Shown piece by piece: positions 47,680 through 56,079 of a stretch of 64,000 bases of DNA (within the stretch, counting starts at the first letter, position 1; every line of letters starts with the position of its first letter). The notes under the pieces are model-generated. The model was not told the origin of the DNA. It saw nothing but the letters and a program-made list of their open reading frames with translations, and searched no databases. Made by a program: the position numbers and the translations under genes. Origin of the DNA: Rhodobacter sp. SY28-1 (GTDB taxonomy: Bacteria; Pseudomonadota; Alphaproteobacteria; Rhodobacterales; Rhodobacteraceae); contig NZ_STGH01000001.1 in NCBI RefSeq assembly GCF_005222785.1, positions 496,001 to 560,000 on the forward strand, read 5' to 3'.

Positions 47680-47710
47680 AAAGAGCGGGCACTGCCCGCT
47701 CTTTTCTTTT
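47680..47710 (+). terminator. Rho-independent terminator of porin 2
   Basis: The stem AAAGAGCGGGC/GCCCGCTCTTT, loop ACT and TCTTTT repeat the porin 1 terminator with a single base change in 43 nt (47668-47710). Confidence 0.93.
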
Positions 47711-47750
47711 CGCCCCACCCGGTTAGGTTGCCCTGCAAACGGGGGAAGTC

Positions 47751-48413
47751 ATGGGACTGGCAGACATCCAGGCGCGGGTGCGCGCGGCGGAACGTGCGGC
47801 GGGGCGGGCGGAAGGCTCGGTCCGGCTGATCGCCGTGTCCAAGGTGCAACCGCCTGAAAGGGTGGAGGCGGTGCTGGCCGAAGGGCACCGGGTCTTTGGC
47901 GAGAACTATGTGCAAGAGGCCGCCGGAAAATGGCCCGCCTGGCGCGAACGCTTCGGGCTGGTGGAATTGCACATGATCGGCCCCCTGCAGACCAACAAGG
48001 CCAAGCTGGCGGTCGATCTGTTCGATGCGATCCACACGCTGGACCGCCCCTCGCTGGCGCAGAAGCTGGCCAGTCTCGGGCAGGCCCGCGGGGCGCTGCC
48101 GCAGCTGTTCGTGCAGGTGAACACGGGGGAAGAGCCGCAGAAGGCGGGCGTCCTGCCTGCAGATCTTGCGGGGTTCCTGAAGGACTGCCGGGCGATGGAC
48201 CTGTCACCTGTGGGCCTGATGTGCATCCCGCCCGAGGATCAGGACGCCACCCCGCATTTCGCGATGCTGGCCCAGATGGCCGCGGACCACGGGCTCACGG
48301 GCCTGTCGATGGGAATGAGCAGCGATTTCGAGACCGCCATCGCCCACGGCGCGACCCATATCCGCGTCGGCAGCGCGATCTTCGGGGCCCGGAGCTACGC
48401 GCCCCGCGCGTGA
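47751..48413 (+). CDS. PLP homeostasis protein YggS/PLPBP
   Basis: The 220-residue protein is a single-domain alanine-racemase-like barrel. The PLP lysine is in LIAVSKVQPPERVE; FGENYVQEAAGKW, LHMIGPLQTNKAK and GLSMGMSSDFETAIAHGATH are diagnostic. It buffers cytoplasmic pyridoxal phosphate. The conserved HFIG segment reads HMIGPLQ here. It is monocistronic and convergent with the next cassette. Confidence 0.93.
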   Translation: MGLADIQARVRAAERAAGRAEGSVRLIAVSKVQPPERVEAVLAEGHRVFGENYVQEAAGKWPAWRERFGLVELHMIGPLQTNKAKLAVDLFDAIHTLDRPSLAQKLASLGQARGALPQLFVQVNTGEEPQKAGVLPADLAGFLKDCRAMDLSPVGLMCIPPEDQDATPHFAMLAQMAADHGLTGLSMGMSSDFETAIAHGATHIRVGSAIFGARSYAPRA

Positions 48414-48415
48414 GG

Positions 48416-48703
48416 TTACCCCTGTGGCAGGCAACCCTGCAAACCGGCCGGAAGCACCAGCGGCGCCCCAAGCCGGTACAGCTGCGCCGCAAGGTCACTC
48501 CCGCCGCTGACCGTCAGGCTGACCGGCCCCCGTCCGACCACGGCCACCCCGTCGGGCAAGGTGGCGATAAGGTTGTCGGGCGGGAACAGCACGAGAAGGG
48601 CAGGGGCCTCGCCCCCCAGCCAGGCCACCAGGGCCAGGACCACGACCCATCCTGCCAGCACCAGTGGCACGGCGATCAGCCAGCGGCCAAGGTCAGTAGT
48701 CAT
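48416..48703 (-). CDS. Small membrane protein, 95 aa, unknown
   Basis: The protein has one or two N-terminal hydrophobic helices (WLIAVPLVLAGWVVVLALVA) and a soluble tail with GPVSLTVSGGSDLAAQLY. I do not recognise it. The start overlaps the 348-residue gene by 11 bp, so it is the last gene of the FAD-oxidase cassette. Confidence 0.6.
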   Translation of the reverse strand: MTTDLGRWLIAVPLVLAGWVVVLALVAWLGGEAPALLVLFPPDNLIATLPDGVAVVGRGPVSLTVSGGSDLAAQLYRLGAPLVLPAGLQGCLPQG

Positions 48704-49739
48704 GGATATGTTCCAGAGCTTCCCGGGGCAGGTCGCGCAACACCGCGTCCAGGTCGGCCACCGGGACCAGCACCAGATGCCGGAAACCGGAATTGCCCTG
48801 TCGCGCGAAGGAATGGATCGCCCCGGGGAACGTGGCCTCGGGAGTGATGGCGGTAAAGAGGATGTCGTCGTTCCCGGCGATCTCGACGAAACTGCCGCCG
48901 TCCGCCACGATCTGTTCGGCCAGCCGGGTGAAGGCGCGATAGCGCGGGGCCTCGATCACCACGCCGTCGGGCAAGGTCTCGATCACCTGCACGTCGGGCA
49001 GGGCAGCCAGAGCCTCGGCCGACAGCCCGCCAACCACCGCCCGCAGCCGCAGCTGATCGGCACCGACGGCGGCCACGGCAGCCTCGATCACCTTGGCATA
49101 GGCCGCCTTCGCCCGGTATTCGAGGCCAAGTGCAAAGAGGCGTTCCCGGTCCCGCTGGGCGTCGGTTGCGGCGGCCGCAAGCGCCTCGGCATCGCGAGTA
49201 AAGTCCCATTTGTACCACGGCACCTGCTGCAGGAAGACCGCGTAGTCCGCCGCCTGCCGCGCCGACAGGTCGTCCAGTGGCGCACGATCTGCCCCACGCA
49301 GAGCGACGACAACACGCCCCACGGTTTCCTCATAGGCGGCTTTCGCCAGCAGTTCGGCAGTAAAACTGACGCCGATGGTATAGACCATTTGCTTGGTTTC
49401 CCACGGGAAGCCGCCATGCGGCCCCGACGCCTGCGACAGCGCGCAGGTCGAGGACCAGAAGCCGCCGATGGCCGACAGGAAGCCATAGCCATGTGGGTCG
49501 CCGGTGCGGATCACCTCGCCATAATCGCCATAGACATGCACGATGTGCCATTCCGGGTAAGTCAGCAACGTCCGCCCCTCGGGCCGCTGCCAGTCGGCCC
49601 CGACCAGCGGGTCATGCGCCACCAGCGCGCCTTCGGGCCGACACATGGTTTCGATGTAAGCCACGGGCAACAGAAGGCCCAGGACCACAACGACCAGCAG
49701 CAGGACCAGCCGCTTGAAAAGGCGGAAGAGGACCCTCAC
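48693..49739 (-). CDS. Membrane-anchored protein, 348 aa, unknown family
   Basis: Start chosen at GTG 49739, which overlaps the DUF4383 stop (GTGA); upstream residues in the longer frame are low-complexity and non-coding in appearance. A helix at LVLLLVVVVLGLLLPVAYI anchors a large domain with YPEWHIVHVYGDYGEVI and FPWETKQMVYTIGVSFTAEL. A Cys/His/Trp-rich region follows the anchor, but I find no known catalytic motif. It is probably periplasmic and acts with the FAD oxidase. Confidence 0.65.
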   Translation of the reverse strand: MRVLFRLFKRLVLLLVVVVLGLLLPVAYIETMCRPEGALVAHDPLVGADWQRPEGRTLLTYPEWHIVHVYGDYGEVIRTGDPHGYGFLSAIGGFWSSTCALSQASGPHGGFPWETKQMVYTIGVSFTAELLAKAAYEETVGRVVVALRGADRAPLDDLSARQAADYAVFLQQVPWYKWDFTRDAEALAAAATDAQRDRERLFALGLEYRAKAAYAKVIEAAVAAVGADQLRLRAVVGGLSAEALAALPDVQVIETLPDGVVIEAPRYRAFTRLAEQIVADGGSFVEIAGNDDILFTAITPEATFPGAIHSFARQGNSGFRHLVLVPVADLDAVLRDLPREALEHIHDY

Positions 49740-50134
49740 CGCCGCAACCCCACGGCAAGCGCGATCCCGCCCAGCACCAAATGCGGTACCGAAGACAGGA
49801 TTTTCAGCGTCACGGGAATGTCCAGCCAGCCCCAGGTGAAGATGCCAAGGTCCAGGAACCCCGACCCGGCAAAGCAACCGAGGATCCCGTCCAGGAAATA
49901 CAGCGTTCCGAACAGGATCAGGAACATCCGGCTGGCCCGGGCCGAGATCACCGCCGCCGCCAGCGCCCAAAGCGCCGAGGCAAGGTGCAGCGCATCGTCG
50001 AAAATATCCAGCGCGAAGATGCCGAAGGTCCGGCCCTCAGCGTCCACGATCCCGGGGATAGGGAGGTAGTTCAGACTGGCCACCAGCGCGAGGATCACCG
50101 CATAGGCAAAGGCCACTTTCCGTTGCAGCACCAT
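49736..50134 (-). CDS. DUF4383-like four-helix membrane protein
   Basis: From ATG 50134 (MVLQRKVAFAYAVILALVAS) the product is 132 residues with four hydrophobic helices and the DUF4383-like LDIFDDALHLASALWALAAA and FGTLYFLDGILGCF. The role is unknown. It starts 1 bp from the stop of the FAD oxidase and overlaps the next gene by 4 bp. Confidence 0.7.
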   Translation of the reverse strand: MVLQRKVAFAYAVILALVASLNYLPIPGIVDAEGRTFGIFALDIFDDALHLASALWALAAAVISARASRMFLILFGTLYFLDGILGCFAGSGFLDLGIFTWGWLDIPVTLKILSSVPHLVLGGIALAVGLRR

Positions 50135-50135
50135 C

Positions 50136-51611
50136 TCAGGCCTCCACCATGTACTTGTCCCAAAGGGCATTGCGCAGCCGCAGGCCAGGATCGACCTGCC
50201 GCTTCAGCGCGACGAATTCCGCCGACCGGGCAAAGCAGCGGCGGAACTGGTCCAGCGTCGCATGCGGCCGGTAGGGCAGATAGTAGCTGCCGCCAATGGC
50301 CAGCACCGCCTCGATCATCTCTTGCGTCATCCGGGCCATGTCAGCCTCGGCCCGCGCCGTCATCTCCTGGCTGAACAGCAGCACCGAGGCGATGCGCTGC
50401 CCTTGCGGGGCATAGGACAGCATAGCAGTCGGGTCCTGCGCCACCCAGCGCAGGGTGATGTTCAGAAGCTCCTGATAGCTGCCCGGGATGATCGCCTTGG
50501 CGGCAGCGATGAAATCGTTGAAGCGGTCCGGGGCCACGAAGTATTCGTGCAGGATGTCCGTCCGGGTCGGATCGCGGTCGTCCAGCGTGATCACCGGCTC
50601 GTTCATCAGGGACGACCGGCTGGAAGCCCCCGCCAGCATCGCGCCGACCCCAGTCTCGATCCCCCAGCGGCGGCGTTTCACCCATTCGTTGCCCGGCTGC
50701 GCCCGGAAGATCGCGCGGGAGGCCTTGGACAGGAACCCGGACCCGGCGGCAGGAGGAATCTCGCCCTCAACCGGCCGGTAAGTGACGAGGAGCGCGTCGT
50801 CGAAGAACCCTTCGCGGTCGATGTTCAACCGGCCATAGGCCATCGGCACGTCACCGCTGGCCGTGGCCACGAAAGCGGTGGCGAAATCGGTGGCGGGCAG
50901 GGTTTGGAAGGTGGGCTCCAGAAGCTGGTTCGGCACCGCCTCCACCTCCAGCTCGGTGATCAGGCCGATCAGGCCGTAGCCGCCCATCGCTGCCGCGAAC
51001 AGGTCGGCGTTTTCGCTGCGCGAGGCGGTCACCAGACTGCCATCCGCGAGCACCATCTTCACCGACCGCACCGTGGACCCCATCGGCCCAAAGGGCATCG
51101 GCCAACCATGCGCGCCGACAGAGAAGGTGGAAGCCACCCCGAAATCGGCGTTCGACTGCATGACCTTGGGCGACATCCCGAAGGGGTCCAGCGCCGAGAT
51201 CACCTGATGCCAGCGCGTCCCGGCCTGCACGGTATAGGTCTCGGCCCCCGGCTCGAAACTGACGAAGGGATAGTCGAAGGTTATCGCGTGACCATCGCGC
51301 GGGATCGCCTGCCCACCCATCGAATGTCGGGCGGCGGCCAGATTGACCGGGCGACCGGCGGCCTCGGCCTCTTTCAGCTCTGCCCGCAACGCGGCCACCA
51401 GCGCATCGCCGGGCGGCTCCTTCACGATGACATGCTTGAAGATCGGCGTTTCCGACAGCTGTGAGGCGTCGTTCAACATGGTCTCCCCGCCCACAGGCGA
51501 GATCACCGTCACCCCATCCAGCGAGGGCAGGGATGCCCCCATCCAACGGCCGCCCAAAGCGCCCACTGCAGCCCCCGCGCCGACCAGCGCGGCTCGTCTT
51601 GTCAGCGCCAT
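50136..51611 (-). CDS. Tat-exported FAD-linked oxidase (VAO/aldonolactone-oxidase-like)
   Basis: The ATG at 51611 gives 491 residues beginning MALTRRAALVGAGAAVGALG, a twin-arginine export signal. The FAD_binding_4 domain follows (VNLAAARHSMGGQAIPRDGH); the His in ARHSMGG is placed like the covalent flavin His of alditol and aldonolactone oxidases. VASTFSVGAHGWPMPFGPMG and GGYGLIGLITELEVEAV complete the FAD fold. The C-terminal substrate domain ends near LRNALWDKYMVEA, where some D-arabinono-lactone-type oxidases keep their catalytic His-Trp-Gly-Lys motif; that motif is not evident here. The substrate is unknown, and the small genes below are likely accessories. Confidence 0.8.
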   Translation of the reverse strand: MALTRRAALVGAGAAVGALGGRWMGASLPSLDGVTVISPVGGETMLNDASQLSETPIFKHVIVKEPPGDALVAALRAELKEAEAAGRPVNLAAARHSMGGQAIPRDGHAITFDYPFVSFEPGAETYTVQAGTRWHQVISALDPFGMSPKVMQSNADFGVASTFSVGAHGWPMPFGPMGSTVRSVKMVLADGSLVTASRSENADLFAAAMGGYGLIGLITELEVEAVPNQLLEPTFQTLPATDFATAFVATASGDVPMAYGRLNIDREGFFDDALLVTYRPVEGEIPPAAGSGFLSKASRAIFRAQPGNEWVKRRRWGIETGVGAMLAGASSRSSLMNEPVITLDDRDPTRTDILHEYFVAPDRFNDFIAAAKAIIPGSYQELLNITLRWVAQDPTAMLSYAPQGQRIASVLLFSQEMTARAEADMARMTQEMIEAVLAIGGSYYLPYRPHATLDQFRRCFARSAEFVALKRQVDPGLRLRNALWDKYMVEA

Positions 51612-51693
51612 ATGGCACCCTTCATTTGTCCCGCGCACAGAATGTTCCGTTCCCCGTGGCCGGTCCAGTCGGCTTTTCCGGACGCGGGGGGCG

Positions 51694-53553
51694 TCAGGTC
51701 AACCAGACCCTTGCATAGGGCGGCAGGGCGATCTGGCCGTGGTGCGCCTCGACATGGGCATCGGAAAGCTCGTCGTGGAATGCGCTGACCCCCAGCGAGC
51801 GGACGACGGCCTCGGGCAGGTGCTGCCAGTGTTCGGTAAAGTTGAACAGGCCCAGAAGCGTCCCGGTCGGCGCCAGCCGCTGGAAGGCCAGAACCGCGTC
51901 GTTTCCCGCGGCCACGACCCGCACCGGCACCGCAGCGTGCAGGGCCGGGGTCGCCGCGCGACGGGCCAGGATGGCCTTCGTCCCCCGGAACACCCGGGCC
52001 GCGGGCGTGTCGCCCTGATGTCGTGCATCTGCCAGCGCCCAGTCCATCCGGGGCCGGTGAATCCAGCGGCTGTCATGCGCGTGGTCGGGGTTCGCCAGAT
52101 AACCCTCGTCGTTCGGCAGGGCGAGTTCATCGCCCATGTAGATCAGCGGGATCCCGCCCCAGGCCGCGATCAGCGCGTGGCCCATAAGGATGCGCTGGAC
52201 GGCAAGCTCCGGGTCCTGCGCGATCCCGGCCAGAGAGGCGAAGCTGCCGGAAATCCGCTTGTCGCCAGTCAGCTCGTTGACCTGGAACAGCGCGCCTTTG
52301 GCAAAGGTTCCGGGGAAAGTCCCCTCATAGAAATCCGACAGGAAATTGCGGTGCGAGTGCCCCGACAGACCGACCGCCGCCGCGTCCTCATCCGTCACCG
52401 CCCAGCCGATGTCGTCATGGCAGCGGATGTAGTTGGCATAGGTCGCATTGGTCAGCCGGTCGGGGAAATGCGTGGCCAGCACATGGGTCATCAACCGGGT
52501 GTCGCGCGTCGCAAGTGCGGACCAGAACTGCACCATCAGGCTGTTGTGGTAGGCAAGGTTGCCCTCCTTGCCGTCATGCTTGCCCCGGCCAAGGTAGGGA
52601 AGCATCTCGGACGGCGAGACGATCGCCTCCTCCAAATGGATGACCGCAGCCGAGGCGATGCGCGAACAGGCCCGCAGCGCCTGCAGGATCATGTGGACCT
52701 CGGGTTCCGACTGGCAGCGCGTGCCAAGCCGCTTCCACATGAAGGCCACCGCATCCAGCCGCAGCACGTCGACGCCCTTGTTTGCAAGGAACAGCATGAC
52801 CTCGACGATTTCCAGGAACACCGCCGGATTGGCCCAGTTCAGGTCCCACTGGTGTTCGTTGAAGGTGGTCCAGACCCATTTTCCGATCTCGGGGTAATGG
52901 GTGAAGTTGCCAGGAGCATTGTCGGGGAAGACCTCGACCAGCGTCTGTTCATAAAGGCGCGGCATGTCGGGCGTGTCGAACATCAGGTAGTAGTCCTGAT
53001 AGGTCGCATCCCCCTTCGCCGCCTTCTTCGCCCAGGCATGCTCCTTCGCCGTGTGGTTCAGCACCAGGTCGACGCACAGCGACATCCCCCGGGTGCGCAG
53101 GGCGGCGCTGACCGCCTCAAACTCCGCCATCGTCCCGAAGGCCGGGTTGATCTGGCGGTAGTCCATCACCGAATAGCCGCCGTCACTGTCACCGGGGCGC
53201 GGCTTGAGGCAGGGCATCAGGTGGACATAGGTGATCCCCAGGTCTTCCAGATAGTCCAGCCGGTCCAGTACGCCCTCCAGCGTGCCGTTGAAGCGGTCGA
53301 TGTAGAAGACATAGCCCGCCATGCCGGGGCGCTGGAACCAGTCCGGCTCCAGATCGCGCTGCAGATCCAGCCGCTTCAGATCCTCTGGCCGGTCGCCCCA
53401 ACCCTTGCGCAGGGCTTTCACCAGCTTGTCGCGGAACACTGGATAGTCCGGCCGCGCGCCATACAGCGCCTCCAGCATCGGGAACAGGTCGGGTGCGGAC
53501 CGGGCCAGCCGCAATTCGAAAAGTTGATCGTCTGCGCTGGTCGTTCTGGCCAT
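51694..53553 (-). CDS. Amylosucrase-type GH13 enzyme
   Basis: The 619-residue GH13 subfamily 4 enzyme should transfer glucose from sucrose to alpha-glucan. The catalytic barrel shows DLVLNHTA, then DVLRLDAVAFMWKRLGT with nucleophile Asp267, HLEEAIVSPSEML with acid/base Glu309, and YIRCHDDIGW with the transition-state Asp. These match Neisseria amylosucrase Asp286, Glu328 and Asp393 in order and spacing. The N-terminal helical part and length agree. No signal peptide. No sucrose transporter or glycogen gene is adjacent. Sucrose hydrolase or phosphorylase activity cannot be excluded. Confidence 0.85.
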   Translation of the reverse strand: MARTTSADDQLFELRLARSAPDLFPMLEALYGARPDYPVFRDKLVKALRKGWGDRPEDLKRLDLQRDLEPDWFQRPGMAGYVFYIDRFNGTLEGVLDRLDYLEDLGITYVHLMPCLKPRPGDSDGGYSVMDYRQINPAFGTMAEFEAVSAALRTRGMSLCVDLVLNHTAKEHAWAKKAAKGDATYQDYYLMFDTPDMPRLYEQTLVEVFPDNAPGNFTHYPEIGKWVWTTFNEHQWDLNWANPAVFLEIVEVMLFLANKGVDVLRLDAVAFMWKRLGTRCQSEPEVHMILQALRACSRIASAAVIHLEEAIVSPSEMLPYLGRGKHDGKEGNLAYHNSLMVQFWSALATRDTRLMTHVLATHFPDRLTNATYANYIRCHDDIGWAVTDEDAAAVGLSGHSHRNFLSDFYEGTFPGTFAKGALFQVNELTGDKRISGSFASLAGIAQDPELAVQRILMGHALIAAWGGIPLIYMGDELALPNDEGYLANPDHAHDSRWIHRPRMDWALADARHQGDTPAARVFRGTKAILARRAATPALHAAVPVRVVAAGNDAVLAFQRLAPTGTLLGLFNFTEHWQHLPEAVVRSLGVSAFHDELSDAHVEAHHGQIALPPYARVWLT

Positions 53554-53608
53554 GGCTTCCCCCCAAACTTGCCGCAGTTTATGCAGGTCAAAGCGTTTTG
53601 GGAAGGGG

Positions 53609-54112
53609 TCAGCCCTGCACGATCAACCGCGTCTGATGCGTGATGCGCGGGGCGATCCAGTGCAGGTCGCGGCGCGACAGGCCGATGCAGCCCGCCGTCT
53701 GCGCGCCGGGCCTGCGCCACTGGTGGATGAAGATCGCCGAGCCCCGGCCCGGTTCAGCATAGGGCCAGTTCCAGTCGGTGATGATGACAAGGTCATACAT
53801 CGGATCAGCCCGCCGCAACCGTTCATGGCTGAACTGGTGCGGAGCGCGGACCATCAGGTTGTAGTCCTCGTCCTCCGGGTCATCCGACCACAAATCCAAA
53901 GGCCCGATCGGCAGCGCCCAGTCGGCGGGCCGGGTCAGCCGGTCGGGGCGATACAGCATCCCGACCAGCCTGTGTTTCCCCGCGGGCGTGGCCCCATCCC
54001 CCTCGCGCTTCAACGACGCGGGGACGATGCCACCACGCCCCACGCTGCAGGCAAAGCGGCGACCGCGAAACAGGGCGCCCATCGGCGTGATGACCAGGTC
54101 AAGCGATGTCAT
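53609..54112 (-). CDS. L,D-transpeptidase catalytic-domain protein
   Basis: The 167-residue YkuD-type protein carries the active-site region FIHQWRRPGAQTAGCIGLSR with His and the nucleophilic Cys. VGRGGIVPASLKREGDGATP is the family N-terminal strand. There is no signal peptide by eye, which is unusual for a peptidoglycan cross-linking enzyme, so export may use a non-classical route or the protein may have another role. Confidence 0.82.
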   Translation of the reverse strand: MTSLDLVITPMGALFRGRRFACSVGRGGIVPASLKREGDGATPAGKHRLVGMLYRPDRLTRPADWALPIGPLDLWSDDPEDEDYNLMVRAPHQFSHERLRRADPMYDLVIITDWNWPYAEPGRGSAIFIHQWRRPGAQTAGCIGLSRRDLHWIAPRITHQTRLIVQG

Positions 54113-54198
54113 GCCGGTGATCTATTCGAAACGGTGGTGCGGTCAATTGCTATCCCATAAGCTCGCTTCAACACGCCCGGGTTGCAGGAGGCAAGCGC

Positions 54199-54924
54199 AT
54201 GCGTCTGGACTGCTACATGGTGAAGCCTTCGCCACCACCGCTGGTGCCGGGGGTTCCCGATCGCGACTGGATGGATGCCTTCAACCAGCGGTTCCCCTAT
54301 CGCTGCCTGCCCTTGGCCATGGCCAACACCTCGGGCTGGGAAATCCGCTGCACCGCCGATTTTCAGGTCGAATGGGACGGAAGCCCCAGCATCGACGCGC
54401 TGAAGGTGTCAGAAGAGGCGCAAGGTCTGGCCCTGTCGCATTTCGGCGGCGGCGTCCTGACCTTTCACCCCGGCTACCTGTTCCGCACGCCCCCCGGCTG
54501 GGCGATCTGGGCCACAGGCGCGCCGAACCACGTCAAGGACGCCATCCAGCCGCTGACCGGCCTGATCGAGACCGACTGGCTCCCGTTTCCCTTCACGATG
54601 AACTGGCGGATGACGCGGCCCGGGCGCGCGCGGTTCAAGAAGGGCGAGCCGTTCTGCTTCATCACCCTGATCCAGCACTACGAACTTGATGCGGTCGAGC
54701 CGGTGATCCGCAAGCTGGAGGACGCCCCGGACCTGAAGGCCGAATACGACGCCTGGCGCGGGGCGCGCGATACGTTCCTGAAACTGCACGCCGAGAAGAA
54801 CCCCGAAACCCTGCGGCAGGGCTGGCAGAAGCACTATTTCAACGCTCGTCCGCCCCAAGGCGGCGGCACCGCGCCGGAAATCCATGTCCGCAAGCGCAGG
54901 CTGGAGGAGCCGCGGTTCGAATGA
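54199..54924 (+). CDS. DUF6065 family protein
   Basis: The 241-residue soluble protein has CLPLAMANTSGWEIRCTADF and LPFPFTMNWRMTRPGRARF, which resemble DUF6065. The domain is beta-rich, with no catalytic motif or membrane segment. Relatives sit near sulfotransferase or oxygenase genes in some genomes, but nothing here reveals a role. It faces ribA tail to tail with a one-base gap. Confidence 0.7.
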   Translation: MRLDCYMVKPSPPPLVPGVPDRDWMDAFNQRFPYRCLPLAMANTSGWEIRCTADFQVEWDGSPSIDALKVSEEAQGLALSHFGGGVLTFHPGYLFRTPPGWAIWATGAPNHVKDAIQPLTGLIETDWLPFPFTMNWRMTRPGRARFKKGEPFCFITLIQHYELDAVEPVIRKLEDAPDLKAEYDAWRGARDTFLKLHAEKNPETLRQGWQKHYFNARPPQGGGTAPEIHVRKRRLEEPRFE

Positions 54925-54925
54925 C

Positions 54926-56014
54926 CTACAGAAGGTGCCCGGACTTCGCGGCCTTGGTCGCAAGGTAGGCCCGGTTCTCGACCGTCTCGCCCACCCGCAG
55001 CGGCACACGCTCTGTCACCTGAAGGCCGCAGCCTTCCATCATCGCCAGCTTCTTCGGGTTGTTGGTCAACAGCCGCACGGACCGGAACCCCAGCTTGCGC
55101 AGGATTTCCGCCCCGATGCGGAAGTCACGCTCGTCGTCCTCGAACCCCAGGCGATGGTTCGCCTCGACCGTGTCAAAGCCCTGATCCTGCAGGGAATAGG
55201 CCCGCATCTTGTTCGCCAGACCGATCCCGCGGCCTTCCTGGTTCAGGTACAAAAGCACGCCCGCGCCCGCTTCGCCCATCTGCGCCAGTGCGGCGCGCAG
55301 TTGCGGCCCGCAATCGCATTTCAGCGACCCAAGGACATCGCCGGTAAAGCAGGCCGAATGCAGCCGCGCCAGCACCGGTTGGTCGCGATCCGGGCGGCCG
55401 ATCTCGATGGCGTAATGCTCCTCGCCGCCGTCATCGGGGCGGAACACATGCACCCGGCCCGCAGCCGCTGCCACCAGCGGCACCCGGGCCGAGACGACCT
55501 CTTCCATCGGCGGCAAAGCGGCCAAAGCGGGGGCAATCTCGTCCAGCGCCAACAGTGTCAGGCCATGTGACCCTGCCAGCGCCAGCGCGTTCTCGACCGG
55601 CACCATCAGGGCGGCTGGCAGAAGATGCGCCGACTTCGCCAGCCCCAGCGCAGCCCGCGCCAGATCGGCCTGGCCGTCACGCAGCGATTGCAGGGGGCCC
55701 TTCATCGGCATCCGCAGGTCATCCGCCGGGTCTGCCACCGACCGCAGCCAGCCAAGATCGGCGTCTGACGGAGGAACGATCCGTGCAAGGTCGCCGTCAT
55801 AGGCCCGCGCCTTCAGCGTCGTCGCGCGCCGTTCGGTGATCGCCAGAACGGGCGCGCCAAACCCGCGCAGGTCGGCCAGACGGGCGGCATCCAGCGTCTC
55901 GACAGCCGCCACCAGCACCGCCTCACCCGCCCCGCACAGCACCACGGGAACCCCCATGCGCAGATCGCCACGGGCGCGGGTCAGGCGTTCGGCAATGGTC
56001 AGGCCAAGGGACAT
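54926..56014 (-). CDS. ribA: GTP cyclohydrolase II with N-terminal extension (RibA)
   Basis: The C-terminal roughly 200 residues are a full GTP cyclohydrolase II: zinc ligands in [19 protein letters not shown], the catalytic [18 protein letters not shown] stretch and [17 protein letters not shown]. It opens GTP for riboflavin synthesis. The protein is 362 residues, about 150 more than a stand-alone RibA; the added N-terminal part resembles a worn DHBP-synthase-like domain but lacks its acidic active-site motif. No other rib gene is nearby. Confidence 0.88.
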   Translation of the reverse strand: MSLGLTIAERLTRARGDLRMGVPVVLCGAGEAVLVAAVETLDAARLADLRGFGAPVLAITERRATTLKARAYDGDLARIVPPSDADLGWLRSVADPADDLRMPMKGPLQSLRDGQADLARAALGLAKSAHLLPAALMVPVENALALAGSHGLTLLALDEIAPALAALPPMEEVVSARVPLVAAAAGRVHVFRPDDGGEEHYAIEIGRPDRDQPVLARLHSACFTGDVLGSLKCDCGPQLRAALAQMGEAGAGVLLYLNQEGRGIGLANKMRAYSLQDQGFDTVEANHRLGFEDDERDFRIGAEILRKLGFRSVRLLTNNPKKLAMMEGCGLQVTERVPLRVGETVENRAYLATKAAKSGHLL

Positions 56015-56079
56015 GCCCCCTATCTAGGCCGCAAAGCCCCGGGGCGGAAGCCTTTGCGCGCCGCCGCCCGGGCAAATGG

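Noticed and set aside
45462-48035. 857-residue open frame on the minus strand across both porins
   Set aside because: It is antisense to two porins with signal peptides, terminators and family features; the long frame reflects the codon bias of the sense genes.
51343-53643. 766-residue plus-strand open frame opposite the amylosucrase and FAD oxidase
   Set aside because: It crosses two genuine minus-strand genes and their intergenic gap and has no recognisable domain.
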